Assembly (NCBI GenBank): GCA_024195265.1
Contig: JAJLRJ010000007.1
Location: 11,304,828 to 11,368,827 of the forward strand
Length of the DNA: 64,000 nt
Reading direction: 5' to 3'
Source of the DNA: Dendrophyllia cribrosa
Taxonomy: Eukaryota > Cnidaria > Anthozoa > Scleractinia > Dendrophylliidae
The notes under the pieces were generated by a model. That model had not been told where the DNA came from and made no database searches. It was given only the letters and a program-made list of their open reading frames with translations. The number at the start of each line of letters is the position of its first letter. The stretch's first letter is position 1. The position numbers and the translations under genes are program-made. This document shows, piece after piece, positions 1 to 10,600 of this stretch.

Positions 1-76
1 GTGTAGTACCATTTGGCTATTAGCCCAGGGGGATTTCCAGGGGGATATTAACGATACATGTATCTGCACTACATTA

Positions 77-300
77 GGGATGGACCATTAGAAAAGGTAC
101 ATGTATGTGCAAGGGAAAATAAATAAAAAAATCATGCACAGCAACCAACACACACCAAAAAGTGCCTGCATCAATCCTCCCAACTATTTCTTACATCAAA
201 AGAAAAAAATTGTGAAGAAGACATTCCCCTCCCCCCCCCCCCCAAAAAAAAAAAATCTTGCACAGCCAATGGAGGAAAGAAAGACATGCGAGCTGAAAAA

Positions 301-340
<40 letters not shown>

Positions 341-375
341 ACCTCTCCCCCATAACTTTTCTGATGGTCCATCCC
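77..375. mobile_element. PIF/Harbinger-like MITE with TTA target duplication
   Basis: The ends are inverted repeats: GGGATGGACCATTAGAAAAG on the left and its near-complement CTTTTCTGATGGTCCATCCC on the right, with one mismatch. TTA flanks both ends (74-76 and 376-378), the target-site length and sequence typical of PIF/Harbinger elements. The interior is A/C-rich, with poly-C tracts at 231-242 and 302-340 that create spurious proline ORFs. No transposase is present. Confidence 0.7.
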
Positions 376-378
376 TTA

Positions 379-1973
379 ATAGATGGGAAAAAATATCTTT
401 AGTGTCTGTATATAGTGTATCTGGGTTACAAATTGATTGAATATTTCTGGCACCATCCTGATAATTCTATTGAGGCTAGAAATGTGTCTTATATAGCATA
501 CCTTATATTGCACAGAAATATGCTGAAGTTTCTTTGCTAAATGAAAGTATCCTTGAAATCAAGATTCCCTTGGGTATCATTAAAACTGACAATTAATGAG
601 ATTTTTAAAATTCACTTTTAGGGTTCCCAAGATGACATAAGAAGACAAAGTAACACATTCTCTTGACTCTGAGTGTTAATGTATGCTCTGCTGGTTAATT
701 ATTCACTATACAATATTATCACCTAATATAATGTGTGCGTTCTGATTGGTCAATAGTTATTAACTATTAAACTGGTAAACCACATGGAAAATGTCGTTAT
801 TTCATGTATATAAAATCAATAGACCACACTTTCCTATGGTTTATCAGTGCAATAAACCACTTTGGATGTTCAAATAACACTCAAAAAGCTTGTTAATCAC
901 TCACCTTGGGCTCATTACTTACAATCTGTTCCCATGTTCTTCCATGTTTTTCCAACATCCCACGTGGTTTAATGATAAACGATAAACCATTGATAAACCA
1001 TTGATAAAAATGTGAGGTCTATTGTTAATTGAAATGCATCACTTAGTGATTATAGTAATTGTAAAATTTATTTTAAAAAATCTTAATTTTAATTCAGAAG
1101 GCAACAACACGTGCAAAATATTGATTTCATAACTTGAAAATGGAATATTGGTGGCAAGCATTTGTATTGACTTCAAAGAAAACACAATGTGAAACTAGTG
1201 GGAATAGAGTTTAAAACATTAATTTTTACAAGTTATAATTGCTGGTTTAGTTTAATAAGTCATTGTTTAATTTATGATTGTGAATGCAGTTGTTGATGTT
1301 GACCCTAATTTTTTTTCATTTTTAGGTTATTAAGAGTACTAAAAGTGGATTCCGACTGTCACAAATTTTTACATCTCATTTTATTTTCACACTTAAATTT
1401 TTGGCCTCCAACTTTATTGAGTCAGAGTATGAAAGTTTTCTTTTTTAAAAAATTGATCATCCTCAAGGTTGTCATTATGCTTTGAGAAAAATAGGTGGTC
1501 ATAAACTCAATTTTAGTCATTAGTCATTTTCAAACTTTCAGTTTCCAGTTATCTTCACTGCAGTTGCTAGCCTTACTTAATGACAGGCATGATCCTGCAA
1601 AACATTGTTGAAAAATATTTTAGCTTCCTCAAATTAAAGAAACTAATGGGGTATAAGTGCTTAATGACACACAATGTAGTTTTACTAGCTACATAGTGAA
1701 ATTGTAATTTATTAGTGATAGCCATTTTAAGCATTGTGTTTTAAAAAGTTAACAACAAATGGATGATGTATATAAGAAGTATTTCTTGTTATTATTTAAT
1801 ATATACTTTGGGTTACAGTGTACTTGCTAAACAAAAACTTGTAAGTATCTCTGTGTGTAATACATGCATATTGTAAGTTAAGACCCACTTAATTATAATG
1901 GAATGCTGTGAAAATTGTTCACTCAGAAACATCTCCTGTATTGTTCACTACCAGCTAGCCTGGTCACAAGAGA
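379..1973. other. AT-rich intergenic DNA
   Basis: I see no coding exon, tRNA or clear transposon ends here. A cluster of ATAAACCA/TGGTTTAT words at about 830-1020 looks like remnants of a degenerate inverted-repeat element but has no clear boundaries. Confidence 0.5.
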
Positions 1974-1981
1974 ACTTGCTT

Positions 1982-2452
1982 CCCGGGGGGGGGGGGGGGG
2001 GTACTCGACAAATTTTTGGGCGGGGATGTGCCGCTGGGACTCTAGAGACCCTTAACCTATACTAGACCATTTTAGCTGAATTTTGCAACCCTATTCTAGA
2101 CTAAACACTGAAAAACCCTACCCTATCCTAGACCTATTCCAGACTCGCTATTTTCCAGAAACTTGTTCACAATCATAGTCTAAGATGTCCGGGGTCAGTA
2201 AAAATGCCGTAAACGGCCCGCCGTACCGATTTATAAATGCCATTTGCCAGTAAAACCTTGTCTAGACTAAATTCTTCACGCAACTGGTCAGTTTCGCAGA
2301 AAATGATACCCTATTCTAGACCAAAAACCTCTGATTACTATACCCTATCCAAGACTAAACTGCCTGAAAACCATACCCTTCACAGCGGCACATACCTATA
2401 TAGCTCATATATGGGAGTACCCCCCCTCCCCCCCCCCCCCCCCCCCCCCGGG
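1982..2452. mobile_element. Non-autonomous DNA transposon with poly-G/poly-C ends and 8-bp TSD
   Basis: The element begins CCCGGGGG...GTACTC and ends GAGTACCCCCC...CCCGGG, so its termini are complementary homopolymer runs. The 8-bp direct repeat ACTTGCTT lies immediately outside both ends (1974-1981 and 2453-2460). An 8-bp duplication is typical of hAT and P elements. The interior carries repeated CCCTATYCTAGAC-type words. A truncated relative lies at about 32,229-33,190. No ORF of note. Confidence 0.7.
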
Positions 2453-2725
2453 ACTTGCTTGCAGGTTATTCAGGATGTATACAGTGGAACTTTCATGGCC
2501 AATCACCTCTCGTAAGGGACCACCTTGGATTTGCATTTTGGGTAGTCGCTTACTGGAGGTTGAACTGTATTTAGAGTTATAAGTTTGTAATAAATTTAAT
2601 GACTTTCTACATAAGTGGTCAGATGCATGCAAATACTATTTTCATCTCTCTTTTCCCATACAGTCGTCATTTGTCCATGCAATGCCATTTTCTGTCAAGT
2701 CCACCTTGAAGTAGAATCAACTAAC

Positions 2726-3011
2726 CTTTGTTAGAGAAATGCAATCTCTCTGCAAGCAAGGGGTGGGTAAATGTAATGCCCTTACAGTGACACAGCCCCT
2801 GGCACAGTCCTTTGATGTCACAATCTGTAGCACATTCTGTGCAAACTGGACAGTATCAAAATCATATCTGGTGTGCATACCATATTCCAAGACTTCAGTT
2901 AAACCAGCAAATATACTCTCTATGGCACCATTATTGTATTTAAATTCAGATCTGTATGTTAGTACATCTTGGGCTGGTTCCCGATATATGTAATTTTGTA
3001 TATTGAAGCAA
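2726..3011 (-). CDS. Orphan coding-like exon (unidentified)
   Basis: On the minus strand an open frame reads through about 95 codons with protein-like composition (for example NNGAIESIFAGLTEVLEY and TVQFAQNVLQIVTSKDC). It is bounded by a plausible acceptor (TTAG at 3012-3015) and a donor (CAAAG/gttag at 2725/2726). The reading phase would be 1 at the acceptor and 0 at the donor. I do not recognise the family. No adjoining exons could be placed within the window, so it is either an internal exon of a gene extending to the left or a stranded gene fragment. The opposite strand is also open for 84 codons, which lowers confidence. Confidence 0.35.
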
Positions 3012-3027
3012 CTAAGCAAAACAGTGT

Positions 3028-3243
3028 GACCCTTTAACTCCCAAGCTAGAAAGTGCCAATTTCAAGAAAAATCTCAAATTTCATATATATATTGAAAAGC
3101 ATTAATGGTTCCATGCAAAAGTACTTCTGAAGAATCATATTTCATTTGAATGGTCACACCATAGGATTTCATCCATTGCCTCAAAAGTTAGAGCTACATG
3201 TACATTTACTAGTCCCCATAATTAGTTCTGGGAGTGAAAAGGT
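3028..3243 (+). repeat. Interspersed repeat, ACTCCCA-family copy
   Basis: Starts with CTTTAACTCCCAAG and ends with CTGGGAGTGAAAAGGTC, so its ends are inverted repeats. The core words CAAAAGTACT, TTTGAATGGTCACACCATAG and CTCAAAAGTTAGA recur in at least six other places in the window. Confidence 0.65.
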
Positions 3244-3409
3244 CAAGCACTGAAAAAGGGATAATCTTGGTTATTTTACTTCTGTTGTATGAATATTGTT
3301 CAGTTTGATTTCTCTGGACTTTATTCATTAAACTGATCCTTTTAAACAATGTTGTATTGTCTGTTTATATGCCATTGAACAGAAGCATTATTTTACTTGC
3401 TTGTGCATC

Positions 3410-3688
3410 CTGGGGGGGAGGGGACTACCATATAAAAATGATGGGGGTGCTTGTCGTACCTTTTAGTGGTCGAAGTTTGTAGATTGGTACCGCTAAAATC
3501 CAAAATGACCACCGTTAGAATTATTGTGGCACATTTTAGATTTGGCGTGCACCTCTTAGGGGGAAAAATCCATTTGAGCCATGCACATCGAATGAGATAA
3601 TGATAACTTTTAGGGAGTTTTTCGAACATTTCCGACGAGCACCCCATCATTTTTATATGGTAGTCTCCCCCCCCCCCCCCCCCCCAGG
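3410..3688. mobile_element. Inverted-repeat MITE with G-rich/C-rich ends
   Basis: The left arm reads GGGGACTACCATATAAAAAT and continues GATGGGGGTGCTTGTCG. The right arm is its complement (CGACGAGCACCCCATC followed by TTTTTATATGGTAGTC) and then runs into poly-C. The arms are about 45 bp. No target duplication could be fixed because the ends are homopolymers. Confidence 0.6.
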
Positions 3689-3869
3689 GGTGTGTCATGT
3701 GACATCATACTTGTAGACTTTATGGTGACCTCACAAAATGTTTTAATGTGCATGTGTAAGGCAGTTTCTTATTTGGCCACATATATTCATTTGATAATAA
3801 TACTGAATATCCATTTTCCAAGAAAAACTAAATTTTGCCTTAATTCAAGTAAACCAGGACTTTCCCAAA

Positions 3870-4130
3870 GACTCCTGATCTAGAACGGGGTATCCATTTT
3901 AGAGACGTTTCCTAGAATGGGGTATAATATTTCGAACACACGAAAGCTTCAGATTTTCAGCAGCCATTTTTTCTAGAATGGGGGATAAAAAATTGACCTA
4001 TTTCTAGAACGGGGCATCATTTTGAGTGCAAATTCTTTCTAAAACGGGGTCCAAATTTGGAGACCAGGGCGGCACATACCCACCCAAAATATCCCCGAGT
4101 AACCTCCCCCCCCCCACCTCCCCGGGCTGT
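3870..4130. repeat. Poly-C-ended interspersed repeat fragment
   Basis: Repeated words of the type TAGAACGGGGTATC and CTAGAATGGGGTATA are followed by a C-rich end (CCTCCCCCCCCCCACCTCCCCGGG). It resembles the 1982-2452 element in organisation but only one end is evident. Confidence 0.4.
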
Positions 4131-4374
4131 CGGTAACTTCTAGATAATTTAGTAACCCTTATCAGTCGTCACATTTTATTTGCCTGCAACAATTAAATCA
4201 GTAATCAATCAGAGGCTCTACCCGGATCTGATTATTGCTACGTCACCAGTATGGAATTTTCTAGCTCTTTGCTTAGACGAGCTCAGACGTCTTTTGTAGG
4301 GTGTGGAGACCCTGGGTACGAGAATGAGGAGGAGCAAAACGAGGCGGTATGCACATCTCTGAACGCCTCACTGG

Positions 4375-4495
4375 ATTGGCTGAGAAAACAATAGAACAAA
4401 AAAAACAGAACAATGGACCCTAGCCCTGAAAACAGTACATGTGCGTGATAACCAGGTCCCATGGAATTTAAGAGGTGCATCTGATGGGGTCTTGG
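4375..4495 (+). repeat. Interspersed repeat shared with the right window edge
   Basis: The stretch GCTGAGAAAACAATAGAACA, then AACAATGGACYCTAG and GCGTGATA, recurs at 63,870-63,970 with moderate divergence. It lies in the upstream region of the LRRC46-like gene. Confidence 0.55.
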
Positions 4496-4529
4496 GGCCA
4501 AAAGGCATGGCTACCAAGCAACACTGACA

Positions 4530-4628
4530 ACCAAGATGGCGGACAAAACTTCCCTGAAGAAGCTTACAAATAAACGGCTTTTTTATAGGACTTTTGAACT
4601 GTATGCATAAACAATCAGAACATAAGAA
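4530..4628 (+). promoter_or_regulatory. Putative core promoter and 5' UTR of the LRRC46-like gene
   Basis: A YY1-type motif CAAGATGGCGGAC lies about 95 bp before the start codon, a common initiator-proximal element of TATA-less metazoan promoters. Transcription start is not otherwise visible. Confidence 0.35.
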
Positions 4629-7600
4629 ATGGCGAGTATTGTTGAAGGAGATGGTAGGTTGTTGAATATTCACGTTTTAACTTTGAGCTAAGATTTTGTC
4701 ATGAAAAGCGCCATATGTGGCGAACAGGGTTAAAGTAAAAACATTTTTTTACAATTGCAGAAAAATGTCAGAAAATTTCTGTTTCCTTAATTGCGAAACG
4801 AAATATTGTAAAGAAGTCGGACAGATCATCAGATGAGTTGTAAGTGAGCTTAAACATCGACTTTTACTTCGTGATTTATATGTATAATTTAATTTTTGCT
4901 CTTGTGTAAACTAAACAAAATAGTGTTGTTGGTTAAAATGAGAAAAAGTTTGTGGAATAGAGTTTAATATATGCATTGTAGTTTAAAATAAATTTTAGGT
5001 AAAAACATAGTTTCGTTTTTAGTTTCTTTTGTTCTTGATTTATAAAACCATAAAAATGATATCATAATAATAAAAAAAGGTTTGAAATCATTTCAAACTA
5101 GAACAAATACATTAAAGCTTATGCGGCATTGCAGATTGTTAATGTTACCAGGGCTTTTCCATCCCTGACCATGACCATTTCTCATCAGTGTTGTTTTTGC
5201 TATACAGGGCCACTGAATTACTAGAGTTAAGTCATGTCAGACTGGACCGTGAGAGGATAAGTGAAATTGACAACCTGGATTGTCTTGGGCCAGTGACTAA
5301 TTTATATTTACAGAAAGTAAGAAGATGATAAGTTATAAAGTACACCCTCTCTAAAATCATACTCAAGTCCTTAGGTTTGAGACAAGTTTTGTTTTATAGT
5401 TGAGAGTGGTGACAGGCAGGAAATGGGATAAAAACTGAGGAAGTTGAGGGGGGGGGGGGGGGGGGGGGGGGTGGGGTGTATGGAGGAGTTTCGCCCTCCT
5501 CAAATGGGGGCAGGAAAGTCCTAATTAATGATATTTTGGGGCATCTAATGGGCTCATATGCAAATAAGAATGGTTTGTGTAAAAACAGCTGCTTCCACTG
5601 ATGTATTAATTAACTCCACTCTCCACTTTAGACCAAACTGGATTTAACTCATTATTACAGCTGCCCCCACTAATGACAGCACAGCAATCTCTATCTATTT
5701 GATTAACTAGTTTATGTTACTGTTTTCCACAGAATGAAATTAGAAGGATTGAGAATCTTGAAGTTCTTCCCAAACTGAAGTAAGCGTTTGCTTCCTTGAT
5801 CCATACACTCAGGAAGAATTTTTAATTTTTTTTTTAATTCTCTCTTGGTGTGTTTTGTTCAACAGATTCCTGACATTAGCTGACAACAAAATAACAAAAG
5901 TGGAAAATCTCAGGATGCTCACCAAGTTACAATTCTTGGATCTTTCTGATAACCAAATTAAAAATTTTAATGCAGGTTTGTATTAAACCCTTTAAATAAA
6001 ATGTACAAGACTAGTCAAGAATAATTATATCCATGAACAAAAAAAACATTAATAGTAGGGTTTATTTTGATATTTTTATTGTTTTCCTTTTCACAGGAGA
6101 GTTCCCAGCAAGTTTGATTATTTTACATTTAAAAGGAAATCCCTGTACCCAACAAGCAGACTATAAGTGAGTTTTACCTCAATAAAATGAAGTATCTTCC
6201 GTTCTTAAAGGCCCAGTATCACCCAAAATGCATTGTGGACCCAATGTCTCGATGATTGAATTTAACGCAGTCAAATATTCCTAAAAGAGCCAATCATGAG
6301 TGAGCTTGTCATTTGAAAACAAAAACAAATGACCGCAAAGCCCAATGGGTGATACTGGGCCTTTAAAGCAGTATTGGTTAATGTTCCACTGTTCAACATT
6401 TCAGATCATTATCCGAATAATTGCTGAAGATTTCCGAAGATTTCCAAGGAAGATGCAAAGATATTTTAAAAGTAGACCACCACCATTTAGCTTTTAATAA
6501 GGGCAAACATGGTTGCTAAGGTGAAGAAGATATTGCACAATAAAGATAAAATTGACATCTTCATATGTGTTGAGATAATAAGGGCTCCCGACAAGAATGT
6601 CCTAAGTATGTTTTTGGTAACTTTCACTAAAAATGTATGTTTTAGGCCTTTAAAAGCACAGTTTTGTCAAATTAATGATTTATTATTGTTAAGGTACTTA
6701 AAACAGATCCAAAATGGGGAAGAAAAAATCCACATCTTTGAGAAAATGTTTTGGCCTCCTATGACACCTAATGGCCCCCCAGGACACCCTATGCATTGTA
6801 TCTTTTCAAAAAAAAATTCTGTTCAAAGATAGAAGATTTGTTGACCTGGTTTAAATCCTTTCAGTCATATTTTCATGATCCAGTCATAATTTTGGCAAGC
6901 GAGTCCCTTTTGAGGCTAAAAATCCAAGATTTCAGTGAAAATTTTCCAAAAACGTACTTAGGACGTTATTGCCGGGAGCCCTTCAATTATTTTATATTAT
7001 GATTTCCTGCGGTGACCGAAAAAGAAATCCTAAGCCGTTGAGATAACAAGTTTCACTAGATATAATTTTATGATAATAATATATAATACCAATATCAATC
7101 TACTTTGAGAACATCACTCTTCAATTATTATTTAGGAAAAAACTACTTCTGGCTCTTCCAACATTACAGCAGCTGGATGGCAAAGATGTAACAAAGAAGG
7201 AAAGACAGCAAGCTGGCTGTGCTGTGTATGTTTAATGTATTAAAGAACGCTGTGGCTAAATGGCCGGTAACCGGTCAAGGTTTTCAAAACACTAAATGGC
7301 CGGCAATTCTATATTTTCAGTAAATTTCACAAAATCGAAAAATTCCAGCTAATCTAAACTATCATATGTCGATTTAGAAAGGTCAAGCGATCCTGAAATG
7401 CTTTATAGATCTCAAGTCTAGTGTTTGGTTTACGCTGGGCTCAGTAGACGAAACCATGTTTTGTGACACTTGGAACTTTTTTCAGCTCGACTGCCGGTCA
7501 AGGTTTTCAAAACACTAAATGGCCGGCAGTCCTTCATTCTCAGTAAATTTCACAAAATCGAAAAATTCCAGCTAATCTAAACTATCATATGTCGATTTAG

Positions 7601-10600
7601 AAAGTTCAAGCGATCCTGAAATGCTTTATAGATCTCAAGTCTAGTGTTTGGTTTACGCTGGGCTCAGAAGACGAAACCATGTTTTGTGACACTTAGAACT
7701 TTTTTCAGCTCGACTGCCGGTCAAGGTTTTCAAAACACTAAATGGCCGGCAGTCCTTCATTCTCAGTAAATTTCACAAAATCGAAAAATTCCAGCTAATC
7801 TAAACTATCATATGTCGATTTAGAAAGTTCAAGCGATCCTGAAATGCTTTATAGATCTCAAGTCTAGTGTTTGGTTTACGCTGGGCTCAGAAGACGAAAC
7901 CATGTTTTGTGACACTTAGAACTTTTTTCAGCTCGACTGCCGGTCAAGGTTTTCAAAACACTAAATGGCCGGCAGTCCTTCATTCTCAGTAAATTTCACA
8001 AAATCGAAAAATTCCAGCTAATCTAAACTATCATATGTCGATTTAGAAAGTTCAAGCGATCCTGAAATGCTTTATAGATCTCAAGTCTAGTGTTTGGTTT
8101 ACGCTGGGCTCAGTAGACGAAACCATGTTTTGTGACACTTGGAACTTTTTTCAGCTCGACTGCCGGTCAAGGTTTTCAAAACACTAAATGGCCGGCAGTC
8201 CTTTATTCTCAGTAAATTTCACAAAATCGAAAAATTCCAGCTATAAGTGTCTCTTTTCCGAAACTCACAGAAGTTACTATCTTCACACCCAGTCAAGCCA
8301 GTTTTTTAATGTCTTTTTTACACAAATACAACAACAACAACAACAACAACAATTTATTAAAGGTATTTACATACGTACATTACCTATTCTCTTAAAAAAG
8401 TTAATAATTAGTTTATTGGTTGAGTCACTTTTGAAATAACAACAACAACAACATTTATTTATTTAAACACGATAAAAAATTACAGCGGAGCTGATGTGGT
8501 CGTGTATTTAAAAGTTAAACAGTTTATAAGTGAATAAAAAGCTTAAAAACTAATTAACGTATAAAAAAAATTATCTATAAATTAAGCTATTCGCATGAAG
8601 TTCTGCGTTTAAGAGAGTTTTTAAATAAGCTTTTGCTTGAGATTGCACGCATATGATTGTCAAGAGAATTCCATAGAGATACGGCTTTATACCAAGTGGA
8701 CTTGCGGAGAATCACACAATCGACAGCAACGTAGTTTCCCTTTAGACAAAGCTCTTTCATCTGCTGGCAGGTGGACTCCGAAGGAATTCTTGTCAAGGAC
8801 AAAATATCTGCTGGTTCCTTGGGCTGCTGTGATAACAGCGTCGTCCTACTCGTCTGAATAACGGGGGGGTATTCTAGGGAAGCAGCTTCGCGCCTGGTCA
8901 TGCTTTCGAACTTTCCATTTCTAACAATTTCCTTTAAAATAAATAAATATATATATATATATAAAACGTGTTCAACGAAAATTTACGCAATTTCACTACA
9001 ACTAGCCCAAACAAGGGTTTTTTGAGCCCGATCAGCCCGAAAATCACAGAGAAGAGAGAGGAGAGGGAAAGGGAGCGAGAGCGACAGAAAAAAAGGCTAG
9101 CAACGGTCTATTATATTTTTATATTAAAAACAAGGCCAAGAACGCTCACAAATGCTTACTTAGAGCGATATCGTTTTCAAAAATTCAGGTAGATATATAT
9201 ATAGATAGATATGCTCATAAAAACAGGTAAATTAATACCAGATATTAAACAATGGACTGCAAAAATTCAAATTAACCATATTATGTAAGAAAAGAATGAA
9301 GTTCTCCGAAGTTCTCATATGGGTTAAGGCGTGTGAAACCCTGCTTTGGCGGGAGCGGGGGGCAGGGGCGGGGGGCGGGGGGGAAGGGTGGGGGCTTTAA
9401 ACTTTTTTAAAAATGTCCCGAATCCACTAACCCTTCAAATTTGCATGTTTTCTTTTTTTTTTTTCTTCTTTTGTTTTTTTTTTCTTCTTTTTTTTTTTCC
9501 TTCTTTTGTTTACGTAGTTTGATAAATGTTCCATTTTACGAAAATGGAAGGGTCCTCAGGTCTGTCCTCAGGCGTTTGGTTTAAAGACACTTTTCTTTCG
9601 CGAAACATAATGTGAAATCCGTCACTAATTCTGCTCCTGTCTCCTAAGACCATTTTTTTGAGGCCAAAGACGAGACGAAATCTAACTAAACGTAATCTTA
9701 AAAATATTTAAATGACAGAAGGCGCTATGGCCAAGACAAGGAGAAGAAAAGAAAGGGCAGAATTTATGGGCACGTTAACTTAACTTAGAGGCTAAGAGGT
9801 CTCATGTGAGGGCGTTTGCCAACCCAGCACCAGAAAAGAGTGTTTTAAATCTCGTTTCCAAACACCCTGGGAACGAGGTTAGTGTCCGAGCAAAGTCGGC
9901 CACCATTTTATCCTTGTTTCTCTTCCTACAAAGTGTGAATTGTATTGAATTGTGTAAATAGTCAAATACTGGAGAAAAAAAATAATAAAAATGGTAAAAA
10001 AAGAGAGAGAAATACGAAACATAAGCTTTTATCCGAGCTGTCTCCCCTCATTTTATACTAGGCTGATTGTCGTTCCGGTGAACCTTGCCAGTCCGGCTCA
10101 TAGAATCGGCTTCTTAACTTTGTAGGAGGCTTTTTCAAGCTCTCGCCCCCCCACCCCTATCGCCATCATTATCCATTCGAAATCTTGCCGGTCTAAGTGA
10201 CTTTGTTCCAATCTCAACCAGCAACCCAGTGATAAGAAGAAGTCCGTTATACAAGTAATAATTAAGGTGGCTCAATATTGTTCAGCCCTCTCGTCTTTTG
10301 CATTCCATTACAGCTAGCTCGATGGTGTGGCTAAAAATCTTTTAGTTGGAGAACCAGTAAATCTTTTATCAGTCAACAACGTGGTATTCAAATGACGTCA
10401 TCATTCATTGCCATGGCAACGCGAAAAGAGGTAAAAAATACGCTATCTTGGACCATTTGAGGCCAATAACTTATAAACTACACGGTGAAAGTTTTTGTTT
10501 TCGATATATTTTTGATTAATTGGCAAGAGAAACATTTCAACAATTTTTTAAAAAGTTCTGTACATAGAGTTCAGAGCTACCATATATTTATGTAAAAATG

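Noticed and set aside
101..355. Proline- or glycine-rich ORFs over poly-C
   Set aside because: Homopolymer C tracts inside a MITE create long open frames without any coding signal. The same applies at 2.4, 33.2, 33.7 and 45.9 kb.
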